Shown piece by piece: positions 17,532-26,179 of a stretch of 49,947 nt of DNA (position 1 is the first letter of the stretch; each line of letters starts with the position of its first letter). The position numbers and the translations under genes are program-made. The notes beneath the pieces are model-generated. The model was given only the letters and a program-made list of their open reading frames with translations. It was not told the origin of the DNA and ran no database searches. The stretch comes from Paracoccaceae bacterium (GTDB lineage: Bacteria; Pseudomonadota; Alphaproteobacteria; Rhodobacterales; Rhodobacteraceae), in contig JABURR010000069.1 of the NCBI GenBank assembly GCA_014762635.1, positions 1-49,947 of the forward strand. Direction: 5' to 3'.

Positions 17532-18530
17532 TCAATTCAGTACTTTGTCAGTAATCGCGGTGGTGTATGCGCCCTCAGGCGCGGCAGTGATGACCGGATC
17601 AGAACCGCCAGCAAGGAGCGTATCGACGGTGCGCTGGTAGGCCGCAACATCCAGAGCGCCAGTGCTGCCCTGCGTCAACTTTGCGATCTCGCCCATCATG
17701 CGGGCCTGTGCCGCTTCGGACTGGGCGCCGGTTTCATCATGTTCCATGATGATTGCTGCGGCCTCTGCCACGTTTTCTTCCGCATAGCGCCAGCCCTTCA
17801 TGGAAGCGCGCACAAAGCGAACCATCTTGTCGACAAAGACCGGATCGTCGAGGTTCTTTTCCAGCACATACATGCCGTCCTCAAGGGTTGCGACGCCCTG
17901 ATCTTCATACTTGAAGGTCACCAGCTCGTCCGGATCAACGCCCGCATCCAGCACCTGGCCATATTCATTGTAGGTCATGGTCGAGATGCAGTCGGCTTCG
18001 CGGTTCAGCAAGGGATCGACGTTGAAGCCCTGCTTGAGGACCGTCACGCCGTTGTCGCTGCCATCGGTCGGAATACCGGCCTGGCTCATCCAGCTGAGGA
18101 ATGGGTATTCATTGCCGAAGAACCAGACGCCAATGGTCTTGCCGCGGAAATCCTCGACGCTTTTGATGCCGGTGTCCTTCCAGCAGGTCAGCATCAAGCC
18201 GGAAGACACGAATGGCTGCGCAATATTGACCACCGGAAGGCCGCGCTCGCGGGCGGCAAGGGCCGATGGCATCCAGTTCAGCATCAAGTCAGCGCCGCCA
18301 CCGGCAAGCACCTGCGGGGGCGCAATGTCGGGACCGCCGGGCAGGATTGTGACATTGAGCCCCTCTTCCTCGTAGTAGCCCTTTTCGAGCGCCACGTAGT
18401 AGCCCGCAAACTGGGCCTGAGTAACCCACTGTAGCTGTAGCGTGACGTCGTTCGCATGCCCGTTGGCCGAGGCGATGGTCCCGGTCGTCAGACCAACAGC
18501 CAAAGCTGCGTATTTCATCATGTTCTTCAT
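17532..18530 (-). CDS. ABC transporter substrate-binding protein, NMT1/THI5-like (pyrimidine-type)
   Basis: A 332-residue periplasmic binding protein. A Sec signal (MMKYAALAVGLTTGTIASA) is followed by the NMT1/THI5-like core (LQLQWVTQAQFAGYYVALEKGYY, GGADLMLNWMPS, GKTIGVWFFGNEYPF). Proteins of this subfamily next to dihydropyrimidinase genes are generally annotated as pyrimidine-precursor or hydantoin importers. It is the last gene of the operon (hydrolase, dihydropyrimidinase, ATPase, two permeases, this protein) and is followed by a terminator. GGAGGT lies 4 bases before the ATG. The ligand is inferred from context: a pyrimidine, dihydropyrimidine or ureido acid. Confidence 0.88.
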   Translation of the reverse strand: MKNMMKYAALAVGLTTGTIASANGHANDVTLQLQWVTQAQFAGYYVALEKGYYEEEGLNVTILPGGPDIAPPQVLAGGGADLMLNWMPSALAARERGLPVVNIAQPFVSSGLMLTCWKDTGIKSVEDFRGKTIGVWFFGNEYPFLSWMSQAGIPTDGSDNGVTVLKQGFNVDPLLNREADCISTMTYNEYGQVLDAGVDPDELVTFKYEDQGVATLEDGMYVLEKNLDDPVFVDKMVRFVRASMKGWRYAEENVAEAAAIIMEHDETGAQSEAAQARMMGEIAKLTQGSTGALDVAAYQRTVDTLLAGGSDPVITAAPEGAYTTAITDKVLN

Positions 18531-18578
18531 TTTGACCTCCAGTGTCGGGTTGTTAGTTTCTTCTGCTTTTCTGCTTTC

Positions 18579-19418
18579 TTATCGTTGTGACGGGTGCCAG
18601 AAGGTCACCCGCTTTTCCAAAACGGCAATCGCTCCGTAGAAGGCGGATCCCGCGATGGCGGCGACCACGATCTCGGCCCAGACCATATCCATGGCAAGCT
18701 GGCCGACCGAGGTTGAAATCCGAAAGCCCATGCCGACTGTGGGAGAGCCGAAAAATTCGGCAACAATTGCGCCGATCAGGGCAAGTGTTGTCGCGATCTT
18801 CAGACCGTTGAAGACAAAGGGCAGCGCCGCCGGTATCCGCAGTTTGAGAAGCGTGGCCCAGTAGCCCGCCCCGTAGGTCCGCATCAGATCACGCTGCATT
18901 GCGACCGTATCCTTCAATCCCGCAACCGTGTTCACAAGGATCGGAAAGAACACCATCACGGCCACCACCGCGGCTTTTGACTGCCAGTCGCTGCCCAGCC
19001 ATTTCACGAAAATCGGGGCGGTTCCGACAATCGGTAGCGCAGCCATGAAGCTTCCGACAGGAAGGATTCCGCGCGTCAGGAATTCCGACCTGTCGGCCAG
19101 CAACGCGACAGAAAAGGCGGCAAGCATGCCAAAGGCATAGCCGACCATCGCACCTTTCATGATGGTCTGGTTGAAGTCGGCAACCAGCGTCGGGATCGAC
19201 ACGGCGAATTGCGCGGCAATAGCAGATGGAGCAGGAAGGATCACCGCGCTCACGTCCAGCATGGTGACCAGCACCTGCCAAATGGCGATCAAGGTCAGCC
19301 CAAAGATCGCGGGAATTGCCAGAGACACCGCGCGGGTGTTGGCGCGGGAACTTTCAGCCAGCCGCATATTCACCCACCATCCCGCGGCCCAGATCGCGAG
19401 TGCGATAATCCACGCCAT
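18579..19418 (-). CDS. ABC transporter permease (second subunit)
   Basis: A 279-residue inner-membrane permease of the SsuC/TauC type with several hydrophobic helices and the cytoplasmic EAA loop (…DLMRTYGAGYWATLLKLRIPAALPFVFNGLKI). I choose the ATG at 19418, which overlaps the preceding permease stop (ATGA). A longer frame exists, but its extra 35 residues are not hydrophobic. It pairs with the permease encoded just upstream to form a heterodimeric channel, energised by the ATPase at 20423-21202. Confidence 0.88.
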   Translation of the reverse strand: MAWIIALAIWAAGWWVNMRLAESSRANTRAVSLAIPAIFGLTLIAIWQVLVTMLDVSAVILPAPSAIAAQFAVSIPTLVADFNQTIMKGAMVGYAFGMLAAFSVALLADRSEFLTRGILPVGSFMAALPIVGTAPIFVKWLGSDWQSKAAVVAVMVFFPILVNTVAGLKDTVAMQRDLMRTYGAGYWATLLKLRIPAALPFVFNGLKIATTLALIGAIVAEFFGSPTVGMGFRISTSVGQLAMDMVWAEIVVAAIAGSAFYGAIAVLEKRVTFWHPSQR

Positions 19419-20338
19419 CACGCTGCCCCCATACCCATGCGCCGCAAGGTTCTGCGCTCGATCATGCTGAGAACCGCGACAAGCAGGGCCGCAGTGATTG
19501 CCGCTCCAAAGAGGGCCGCCCATGTCAGGATCGGTTGTCCGTATTGGTCGCCAACAAGCATGCGCGCCCCGAAACCGGCCCGCGCACCGGTAGGCAATTC
19601 GCCCACGATAGCCCCGACGAGCGAGGCGGAAATGCCGATCTTCAGCGAGGCGAAAAGATAGGGCATCGAGGCGGGCAGTCTCAGTTTCCAGAACCCCTGC
19701 GTGCCGCTTGCACTGTAGGTATTCAACAAATCAAGCTGCATTTGATCGGGGCTGCGCAGCCCCTTCACCATGCCCACGACAACCGGGAAGAAACTCAGAT
19801 ATGCCGAGATGATCGACTTCGGCAACAGGCCCTGAATCCCGATCGACCCAAGCATCACAATGACCATTGGCGCCAACGCGAGGATCGGAATGGTCTGCGA
19901 TGTGATGGCCCAGGGCATCACCGCTTTGTCCATTGTCCGATTATAGACGATCCCCACCGCCAGCAGAATGCCTGCAATGGCGCCGATGACAAATCCCAGC
20001 AGTGTTGCGGAAAGCGTGACCCAAGCATGGTACAGCAGACTGCGCCGCGAGGTCGGCTCGACGGTGAACACGCTCTTGTAGAGTTCCGCGCCCACCTGAT
20101 GGGGTGACGGCAGGTTCGGGCGATCCAGAGAATAGGTCATCTCCCAGATTGTCGGATTGCGCATTGCGAGTGACAGTGCACCGACCTCTTGCCGAGCAGC
20201 GGGCGTGTCGGGGGTGACTGCAATATCTTGCCGCGCGGCCATATCCGCCGTCAGGTGAATATTCATCGGCACGACCGCAACGGTCCAGATTGCGAAGATC
20301 AGCGCCACAACGGTTGCGATGGGCAAAAGCGATTTCAT
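19418..20338 (-). CDS. ABC transporter permease (first subunit)
   Basis: A 306-residue SsuC-type permease. It has a first helix at residues 3-22 (LLPIATVVALIFAIWTVAVV), a periplasmic loop, four or five further helices and the EAA loop (DLLNTYSASGTQGFWKLRLPASMPYLFASLKIG). Start at 20338 with a GGGGG stretch about 7 bases upstream; 14 further codons are open before it. An 84-base spacer separates it from the ATPase gene, and its stop overlaps the next permease start. Confidence 0.88.
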   Translation of the reverse strand: MKSLLPIATVVALIFAIWTVAVVPMNIHLTADMAARQDIAVTPDTPAARQEVGALSLAMRNPTIWEMTYSLDRPNLPSPHQVGAELYKSVFTVEPTSRRSLLYHAWVTLSATLLGFVIGAIAGILLAVGIVYNRTMDKAVMPWAITSQTIPILALAPMVIVMLGSIGIQGLLPKSIISAYLSFFPVVVGMVKGLRSPDQMQLDLLNTYSASGTQGFWKLRLPASMPYLFASLKIGISASLVGAIVGELPTGARAGFGARMLVGDQYGQPILTWAALFGAAITAALLVAVLSMIERRTLRRMGMGAA

Positions 20339-20422
20339 GCTAGCCCCCGCTTGCAAGCCCGGCCGACGGCCTTGCACCAATCAGCGGGACGCAGGTTCGC
20401 GTCCGAAAATTGTCGCCCTGTC

Positions 20423-21202
20423 TCAGCCATCGGCATGGCCTGCGCGTAGCCCTTCACGCACGCGGTGAGCGATTTCGATGAATTCTCGACTGTCGCGGAT
20501 ATCCAGCGGTCGCTCTTTCGGCAGCGGGCTTTCGATAACATCGGTAATCCGCCCCGGCCGCGGCGACATCACAACGATCTTGGTCGACAGATACACCGCT
20601 TCGGGGATCGAGTGGGTGACAAAGCCGATGGTCTTTTCGGTGCGTGCCCAGAGCTGCAAAAGCTGCTCGTTCAGGTGGTCACGCACGATCTCGTCCAAGG
20701 CGCCAAAGGGCTCGTCCATGAGCAAGATGTCGGCGTCAAACGAAAGCGCGCGGGCGATGCTTGCCCGCTGCTGCATTCCGCCGGATAGTTGCCAGGGATA
20801 CTTGTTTTCGAAACCGGTCAGCTCGACCAGGTCCAGAACGCGCGCGACCCGCTGTTTCTTTTCCGCGTCTGAAAATCCCATGATCTCGAGCGGCAACCGG
20901 ATGTTCCCCCCGATGGTGCGCCACGGATAGAGCCCCGCCGCCTGAAACACATAGCCGTAGGCGCGGGCGCGACGTGCCTCGTCCGGCGTCATCCCGTTGA
21001 CGCTGATCGTCCCGCCTGTCGGTGCCTCCAGCCCCGCGATGCAGCGCAGGAATGTGGTCTTGCCACAGCCGGACGGTCCGATGAAGCTGACGAAGTCACC
21101 TTTGGAGATGTCGAGGTTCACATCCTTGAGAGCATGAACGGGGCCGTCGTTGGTCTGAAAAGTCAGGTCCAGAGAACTGGCGGAGATTACCGGTGCAGTC
21201 AT
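20423..21202 (-). CDS. ABC transporter ATP-binding protein
   Basis: A 259-residue ABC ATPase of the SsuB/TauB type. Walker A (GPSGCGKTT) is at 42-50, the Q-loop is around Gln87 (YVFQAAG), the signature LSGGMQQR is at 139-146 and Walker B (ILLMDEP) with catalytic Glu164 follows. Length is typical. It lies 43 bases after the dihydropyrimidinase gene and would drive import of the substrate bound by the 17532-18530 protein. Confidence 0.93.
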   Translation of the reverse strand: MTAPVISASSLDLTFQTNDGPVHALKDVNLDISKGDFVSFIGPSGCGKTTFLRCIAGLEAPTGGTISVNGMTPDEARRARAYGYVFQAAGLYPWRTIGGNIRLPLEIMGFSDAEKKQRVARVLDLVELTGFENKYPWQLSGGMQQRASIARALSFDADILLMDEPFGALDEIVRDHLNEQLLQLWARTEKTIGFVTHSIPEAVYLSTKIVVMSPRPGRITDVIESPLPKERPLDIRDSREFIEIAHRVREGLRAGHADG

Positions 21203-21245
21203 TGCTTCAGGACCTGTGCTTGCTGTTCACCTGGCGCATTGGGGC

Positions 21246-22700
21246 TTAGACCCCCGTTGCGGGAATACCCGTCCGTTCCACAGGCCGCGGCGCTGTCAGC
21301 TCTTTCCATGTGCTCAGCGCCTGGTTTGTAACGCCATTTCCGGGCCGTTTGACAAATTCGCCGTGGCCTTCCTCGGTGCGGACTTCGCCGTCATGGATCG
21401 CGACCTTGCCACGGGTCAGGGTAAAGCGCGGCAAACCCTTCACTTTCTGGCCCTCAAATACGTTGTAGTCGATTGCCGACTGCTGGCTGCCTGCGCTGAT
21501 GGTCTTTTCTTTCTCAGGATCCAAGACCACAAGATCGGCGTCTGCCCCGACGAGGACGGCGCCCTTCTTCGGATAGCAGTTGAGGATCTTGGCGATATTT
21601 GTCGAAGTCACGGCGACGAATTCATTCGGTGTCAGCCGACCAGTAGCGACCCCGTGGGTCCAGAGCATCGGCATCCGGTCCTCTAGCCCGCCCGTGCCGT
21701 TGGGGATCTTGGTGAAGTCACCCACGCCATAGCGCTTCTGCTCGGTCGTGAAGGCACAGTGGTCGGTCGCTACAACCGAGAGCGAGCCCGATTGCAGACC
21801 GGCCCAGAGGCTGTCCTGATGTTTCTTGTTCCGGAAAGGCGGAGACATCACCCGACGCGCGGCGTGGTCCCAGTCAGGGTTGAAATACTCGCTTTCGTCC
21901 AGCGTCAGGTGCTGGATCAGCGGCTCGCCCCAAACGCGCTTGCCCTGCTGACGCGCACGGCGGATCGCCTCATGCGCTTCCTCGCAGGATGTATGCACGA
22001 CATAAAGCGGCACACCCGCCATATCGGCGATCATGATGGCGCGGTTCGTCGCCTCACCCTCGACCTGGGACGGCCGCGAGTATGCGTGCGCCTCTGGCCC
22101 TGTGTTGCCGTCGGCCAGCAATTTGGCGGACAGCTCTGCCACCACGTCACCGTTTTCCGCATGGACCATCGCGATGCCGCCCAGTTCGGCCAGGCGGTTG
22201 AAAGATGAGAACAGTTCATCGTCATTCACCATCAGCGCGCCCTTGTAGGCAAGGAAGTGCTTGAAGGTGTTGATACCGCGATCCTCGATCACGGTCTTCA
22301 TGTCGTTGAAGACCTGCTCGCCCCACCATGTCACGGCCATGTGGAAGGAATAGTCGCAGTTGGCACGGGTCGATTTGTTGTCCCAGCGCTTGATCGCATC
22401 CAGCAGGCTTTCACCCTGATTGGGCAGGCAGAAGTCAACGACCATCGTGGTGCCACCGGCCAGCGCCGCGCGCGTCCCGCTTTCAAAGTCATCGCTGGAG
22501 TATGTGCCCATGAACGGCATTTCCAGATGCACATGGGGATCGATCCCGCCCGGCATGACGTAGCAGCCGGTCGCGTCCAGTTCCTCGTCGCCCTTCAGGT
22601 TCGGGCCGATCTCGATGATCTTGTCGCCGTCGATCAGGACATCCGCCTTGTAGCTCAGGTCATGCGTGATGATGGTGCCGTTCTTGATGACTTTGGTCAT
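21246..22700 (-). CDS. hydA: Dihydropyrimidinase
   Basis: A 484-residue cyclic amidohydrolase. Metal ligands are His56 and His58 (DPHVHLE) and the carboxylatable Lys153 (LAYKGALM); further ligands are in VVHTSCEEAH and ATDHCAF. Length and sequence fit dihydropyrimidinase/hydantoinase. It opens dihydrouracil or dihydrothymine to the N-carbamoyl beta-amino acid, the step after PreTA and before the hydrolase encoded upstream. GGGAGA lies just before the ATG. It is the second gene of the operon preceded by the RutR palindrome. Confidence 0.94.
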   Translation of the reverse strand: MTKVIKNGTIITHDLSYKADVLIDGDKIIEIGPNLKGDEELDATGCYVMPGGIDPHVHLEMPFMGTYSSDDFESGTRAALAGGTTMVVDFCLPNQGESLLDAIKRWDNKSTRANCDYSFHMAVTWWGEQVFNDMKTVIEDRGINTFKHFLAYKGALMVNDDELFSSFNRLAELGGIAMVHAENGDVVAELSAKLLADGNTGPEAHAYSRPSQVEGEATNRAIMIADMAGVPLYVVHTSCEEAHEAIRRARQQGKRVWGEPLIQHLTLDESEYFNPDWDHAARRVMSPPFRNKKHQDSLWAGLQSGSLSVVATDHCAFTTEQKRYGVGDFTKIPNGTGGLEDRMPMLWTHGVATGRLTPNEFVAVTSTNIAKILNCYPKKGAVLVGADADLVVLDPEKEKTISAGSQQSAIDYNVFEGQKVKGLPRFTLTRGKVAIHDGEVRTEEGHGEFVKRPGNGVTNQALSTWKELTAPRPVERTGIPATGV

Positions 22701-22801
22701 TTTTGTCTCCCTGTCGGCCGACCAGCGGCCTCTACCTTCTCATGTTCCCACATACCTCGGGCGAGTCCAGGAACAGGACGGGTGCAGCGCCCCGTGTCTG
22801 G

Positions 22802-24052
22802 TCACCCCACGATCTCTGCCGTTTCCAGCACCGCGTGCATCAGGACGTCCGCACCCGCCGCGGCCCACTCCGGGCTGATCTCTTCCGCTTCGTGGTGGCT
22901 GAGGCCATCCACGCAGGGGCACATCACCATTGCGGTCGGATAAAGATCGTTGATCCAGCACGCGTCATGTCCCGCGCCCGAAACGATATCCATGTGGGAA
23001 TAGCCCAAACGCTCGGCCGCGTTGCGCACCGCATTCACACAGCCTTCATCGAAGGCGGGCGGGTCGAATTGGCCAACGATCTGGCAGGAGAATTCCAGCC
23101 CGATTTCTTCACAGAGTTTCGGCGCACGTTCCTCGAACTCGGCCACCATGCCATTCAGTTTATCCAGCAAATGGGTCCGCATGTCGACGGTAAAGACCGC
23201 CTTGCCGGGGATCACGTTGCGGCTATTTGGGTAGACGTCGATATGGCCGATGGCCCCCACGGCGTTCGGTTGGTTTTTCATTGCGATTTCATGCACCAGC
23301 TCGGTCACTAGCGCGAGACCGCGGCCTGCGTTCTTGCGCATATGCATCGGAGTGGACCCTGTGTGACTTTCCTTTCCGGTCACCGTGCATTCGATCCAGC
23401 GCAGACCCTGTCCGTGGGTGACGACACCGATATCCTTGCCTTCGGCCTCCAAAATCGGACCTTGCTCGATGTGCAGCTCAAAGAAAGCGTGCATCTTGCG
23501 CGCGCCAACCTTTTCGTCGCCTTTCCAGCCGATCCGGTCGAGCTCGTCGCCGAATGTCTTGCCATCGGCGTCGACGCGGTCGCGCGCCCATTCCAGCGTG
23601 TGCTTGCCTGCGAAAACACCCGAGGCCAGCATGGCGGGGGCAAAGCGCGTCCCCTCCTCATTGGTCCAGTTGGTGACGACGATGGGATGTTTGGTCTTGA
23701 TATCGAGGTCGTTCATTGTGCGGATGATCTCAAGCCCGCCAAGAACGCCCAACACGCCATCGTATTTGCCCCCCGTAGGCTGCGTATCAAGGTGGCTGCC
23801 CACATAGACAGGCAGCGCGTCAGGGTCTGTACCTTCGCGACGAGCGAACATGTTGCCGATTTCGTCAATCCCCACGGTACAACCGGCTTCTTCACACCAC
23901 TTCTGAAACAGGTGTCGCCCCTCGCTGTCGGCGTCCGTCAGGGTTTGGCGGTTGTTCCCGCCAGCGACACCAGGGCCGATCTTGGCCATTTCCATGAGAC
24001 TGTCCCAGAGGCGGGTTCCGTTGATGCGGAGGTTTTCACCGGCTGCTGGCAT
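22802..24052 (-). CDS. Zn-dependent hydrolase, beta-ureidopropionase type (N-carbamoyl-beta-amino-acid amidohydrolase)
   Basis: A 416-residue M20-family amidohydrolase of the hydantoinase/carbamoylase group. Dinuclear metal ligands are visible: His87 (GSHLDT), Asp98 (KYDG), Glu133 (NEEGTRF), His194 (ELHIEQG) and the C-terminal SHHEAE. In this setting it should hydrolyse N-carbamoyl-beta-alanine or N-carbamoyl-beta-aminoisobutyrate to the beta-amino acid, CO2 and ammonia. It is first in the minus-strand operon, with GAGGAAAG before the ATG and a perfect RutR palindrome 27-44 bases upstream of its start codon. L-carbamoylase or allantoate amidohydrolase activity is the alternative. Confidence 0.9.
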   Translation of the reverse strand: MPAAGENLRINGTRLWDSLMEMAKIGPGVAGGNNRQTLTDADSEGRHLFQKWCEEAGCTVGIDEIGNMFARREGTDPDALPVYVGSHLDTQPTGGKYDGVLGVLGGLEIIRTMNDLDIKTKHPIVVTNWTNEEGTRFAPAMLASGVFAGKHTLEWARDRVDADGKTFGDELDRIGWKGDEKVGARKMHAFFELHIEQGPILEAEGKDIGVVTHGQGLRWIECTVTGKESHTGSTPMHMRKNAGRGLALVTELVHEIAMKNQPNAVGAIGHIDVYPNSRNVIPGKAVFTVDMRTHLLDKLNGMVAEFEERAPKLCEEIGLEFSCQIVGQFDPPAFDEGCVNAVRNAAERLGYSHMDIVSGAGHDACWINDLYPTAMVMCPCVDGLSHHEAEEISPEWAAAGADVLMHAVLETAEIVG

Positions 24053-24078
24053 GATCTTTCCTCGTTCGACGCATAATA

Positions 24079-24096
24079 TTTGACCAACTGGTCAAA
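24079..24096. promoter_or_regulatory. Perfect RutR operator palindrome
   Basis: TTTGACCA-AC-TGGTCAAA is an exact 18-bp palindrome matching the RutR consensus TTGACCAnnTGGTCAA. It lies between the divergent hydrolase operon (minus) and rutR (plus), so RutR can repress both. Uracil or thymine binding to RutR would release it. Confidence 0.9.
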
Positions 24097-24219
24097 GGAA
24101 CGCTAGCAGAGGCGGGAAACCAGTCAAGGCCTTTGCCCCCGGTCAGTTGCCCTTCGCCGACAAAACCTGCACAGAAGACCGGTGAATGCCCCAATAACAG
24201 TCATATTAGAAAGAGGGAC

Positions 24220-24822
24220 ATGAAGAAGGCCGACACCCGCATCCAGAAAAAGAATCAAGCCGTTATCCTGAAGGCGGGGCTCGAAGTTTTTTCTCAATAT
24301 GGTTTTCGTGGCGCGACCATCGATCAGGTCGCCGAAGCAGCTGGCCTGTCAAAACCCAACTTGCTTTACTATTTTCCGTCGAAAGAGGCGATCTACACCG
24401 CGCTTCTGTCGCAATTGCTGGAGCACTGGCTGGAACCGCTCAAGGCGCTGGACCGGGAAGGCGATCCGGTCGAGGAAATTCTGTCCTACGCAAAACGCAA
24501 GCTTGCGATGTCACGGGATTACCCTCAGGAAAGCAGGCTTTTTGCCAATGAAATCATCCAGGGGGGGCCACGCATCGGGGACGTGCTCAGGGGGGAATTG
24601 AAGGAATTGGTCGACGAGACCTCGAAGGTCATCGACGCCTGGGTTGCGGCCGGTCGGATCAAGCCGGTGCATCCCTATCACTTGATCTTCTCAATCTGGG
24701 CACTGACCCAGCACTATGCCGATTTCGATGTGCAGGTCCGCGCGATCATGGGCGATCAGGACCCATTCGAGAGCGCGGAAGACCATCTTGAGGTCGTCAT
24801 CCGCCGTGTTCTGACGATTTGA
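24220..24822 (+). CDS. rutR: TetR-family pyrimidine regulator RutR
   Basis: A 200-residue TetR-family protein. The N-terminal helix-turn-helix reads ILKAGLEVFSQYGFRGATI… AAGLSKPNLLYYFPSKEAIY, as in RutR. The ligand domain has the conserved ANEIIQGGPRI and HLIFSIWALTQHYADF segments. RutR senses uracil/thymine and controls pyrimidine catabolism. The start is the ATG at 24220, with AGAGGG upstream. It is divergent from the hydrolase operon, with the perfect operator between them, and convergent with preA. Identity is supported jointly by sequence and operator. Confidence 0.92.
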   Translation: MKKADTRIQKKNQAVILKAGLEVFSQYGFRGATIDQVAEAAGLSKPNLLYYFPSKEAIYTALLSQLLEHWLEPLKALDREGDPVEEILSYAKRKLAMSRDYPQESRLFANEIIQGGPRIGDVLRGELKELVDETSKVIDAWVAAGRIKPVHPYHLIFSIWALTQHYADFDVQVRAIMGDQDPFESAEDHLEVVIRRVLTI

Positions 24823-24835
24823 GCCCAGACCAGTC

Positions 24836-24858
24836 GGGGACGGCGCAACCGCCGCCCC
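24836..24858. terminator. Possible bidirectional stem between rutR and preA
   Basis: GGGGACGGCG and CGCCGCCCC pair with one bulged A around a 4-base loop in the 51-base space between the convergent rutR and preA stops. The stem is GC-rich but has no clear T-run, so it is only a candidate terminator. Confidence 0.45.
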
Positions 24859-24873
24859 CCAACCGTCGGGAGT

Positions 24874-26178
24874 TTACTCTGCCGCACTAGCCGCGGGATT
24901 GTTCGGGTGGGTCGTCCAGTTGGCGTATTCCGCTTCCACCACCTTGCCAGTGCGCGGATCGACGGTACCCGGCTTGAGCGCCACCATCGAGATACAGTTC
25001 TCGACGGGACATACATCGACACAGAGATTGCATGCGACACATTCCTCGTCGATCACGCTGAATTTCCGGTCTGGCGACATGGCGATAGCCTGATGGCTGG
25101 TGTCCTCGCAGGCCGCGTAGCACCGGCCGCAAGAGATGCAGGCATCCTGATCAATCTTCGCCTTCGCGACGTAGTTCAGGTTCAGATACTGCCAGTCGGT
25201 CGTATTTGGAACGGCAGCCCCCTTGAAGTCCTGAATGGACGTATAACCCTTTTCATCCATCCACTGGCTCAGGCCGCTGATCATTTCCTGCACCACCTTG
25301 AAGCCGTAGGTCATAGCCGCGGTGCAGACCTGCACGTTGCCACAGCCCAGCGTTATGTATTCGGCAGCATCGCGCCAGGTGGTGATCCCGCCAATGCCGG
25401 AAATCGGCAGGCCGTGGGTTTCAGGATTTCGGGCGATCTCACTGACCATGGACATGGCGATCGGTTTCACAGCCGGCCCGCAGTAGCCGCCGTGTGTTCC
25501 TTTGCCATCGATGGAGGGCTCGGGCGACATCGTGTCGAGGTTCACCGAAGTGATCGAGTTCAGGGTGTTGATCAGACTGACTGCATCTGCGCCCCCACGC
25601 ATCGCCGCTGCCGCAGGCTTGCGGATATCGGTGATGTTCGGTGTCAGTTTCACGATCACGGGCTTCGAATAGTACTGCTTGCACCATTTCGTCACCATCT
25701 CGATATATTCGGGCACCTGTCCGACAGCAGCTCCCATACCGCGCTCAGACATCCCGTGCGGGCAGCCGAAATTCAGCTCGATCCCGTCGGCGCCGGTGTC
25801 CTCGACCAGTGGCAGGATCGTCTTCCAAGCCTGCTCCTCGCAGGGCACCATGATCGAGACGATGACGGCGCGGTCGGGATAGTCGGCCTTGACCCGCTTG
25901 ATCTCCTCGAGATTGGTGTAGAGGTCGCGGTCGGTGATCAGTTCGATGTTATTGATGCCCAGAACCCGACGGTCCGCGCCATAGACGACCCCATAGCGGG
26001 GTCCGTTGACGTTCACGACGGGCGGGCCGTCCTCGCCTAACGTTTTCCAGACAACACCGCCCCATCCGGCCTCGAATGCGCGGCGAACGTTGTATTCCTT
26101 GTCCGTGGGCGGGGCCGAGGCCAGCCAGAAGGGGTTCGGGCTCTTGATTCCGAGGAATTCGGTAGTGAGATCGGCCAT
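24874..26178 (-). CDS. preA: NAD-dependent dihydropyrimidine dehydrogenase subunit PreA
   Basis: A 434-residue protein. Residues 1-330 form the FMN-binding dihydroorotate-dehydrogenase-like barrel (FWLASAPPTDKEYNVRRAFEAGWGG, ELNFGCPHGMSERGMG, GIGGITTWRDAAEYITLG). Residues about 338-400 form a two-cluster ferredoxin domain (CISCGRCYAAC and CVACNLCVDVCPVENC). With PreT it reduces uracil and thymine to their dihydro forms with NADH. The gene lies 1 base past the preT stop on the minus strand and ends facing rutR. Length fits bacterial PreA. Confidence 0.95.
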   Translation of the reverse strand: MADLTTEFLGIKSPNPFWLASAPPTDKEYNVRRAFEAGWGGVVWKTLGEDGPPVVNVNGPRYGVVYGADRRVLGINNIELITDRDLYTNLEEIKRVKADYPDRAVIVSIMVPCEEQAWKTILPLVEDTGADGIELNFGCPHGMSERGMGAAVGQVPEYIEMVTKWCKQYYSKPVIVKLTPNITDIRKPAAAAMRGGADAVSLINTLNSITSVNLDTMSPEPSIDGKGTHGGYCGPAVKPIAMSMVSEIARNPETHGLPISGIGGITTWRDAAEYITLGCGNVQVCTAAMTYGFKVVQEMISGLSQWMDEKGYTSIQDFKGAAVPNTTDWQYLNLNYVAKAKIDQDACISCGRCYAACEDTSHQAIAMSPDRKFSVIDEECVACNLCVDVCPVENCISMVALKPGTVDPRTGKVVEAEYANWTTHPNNPAASAAE

Positions 26179-26179
26179 T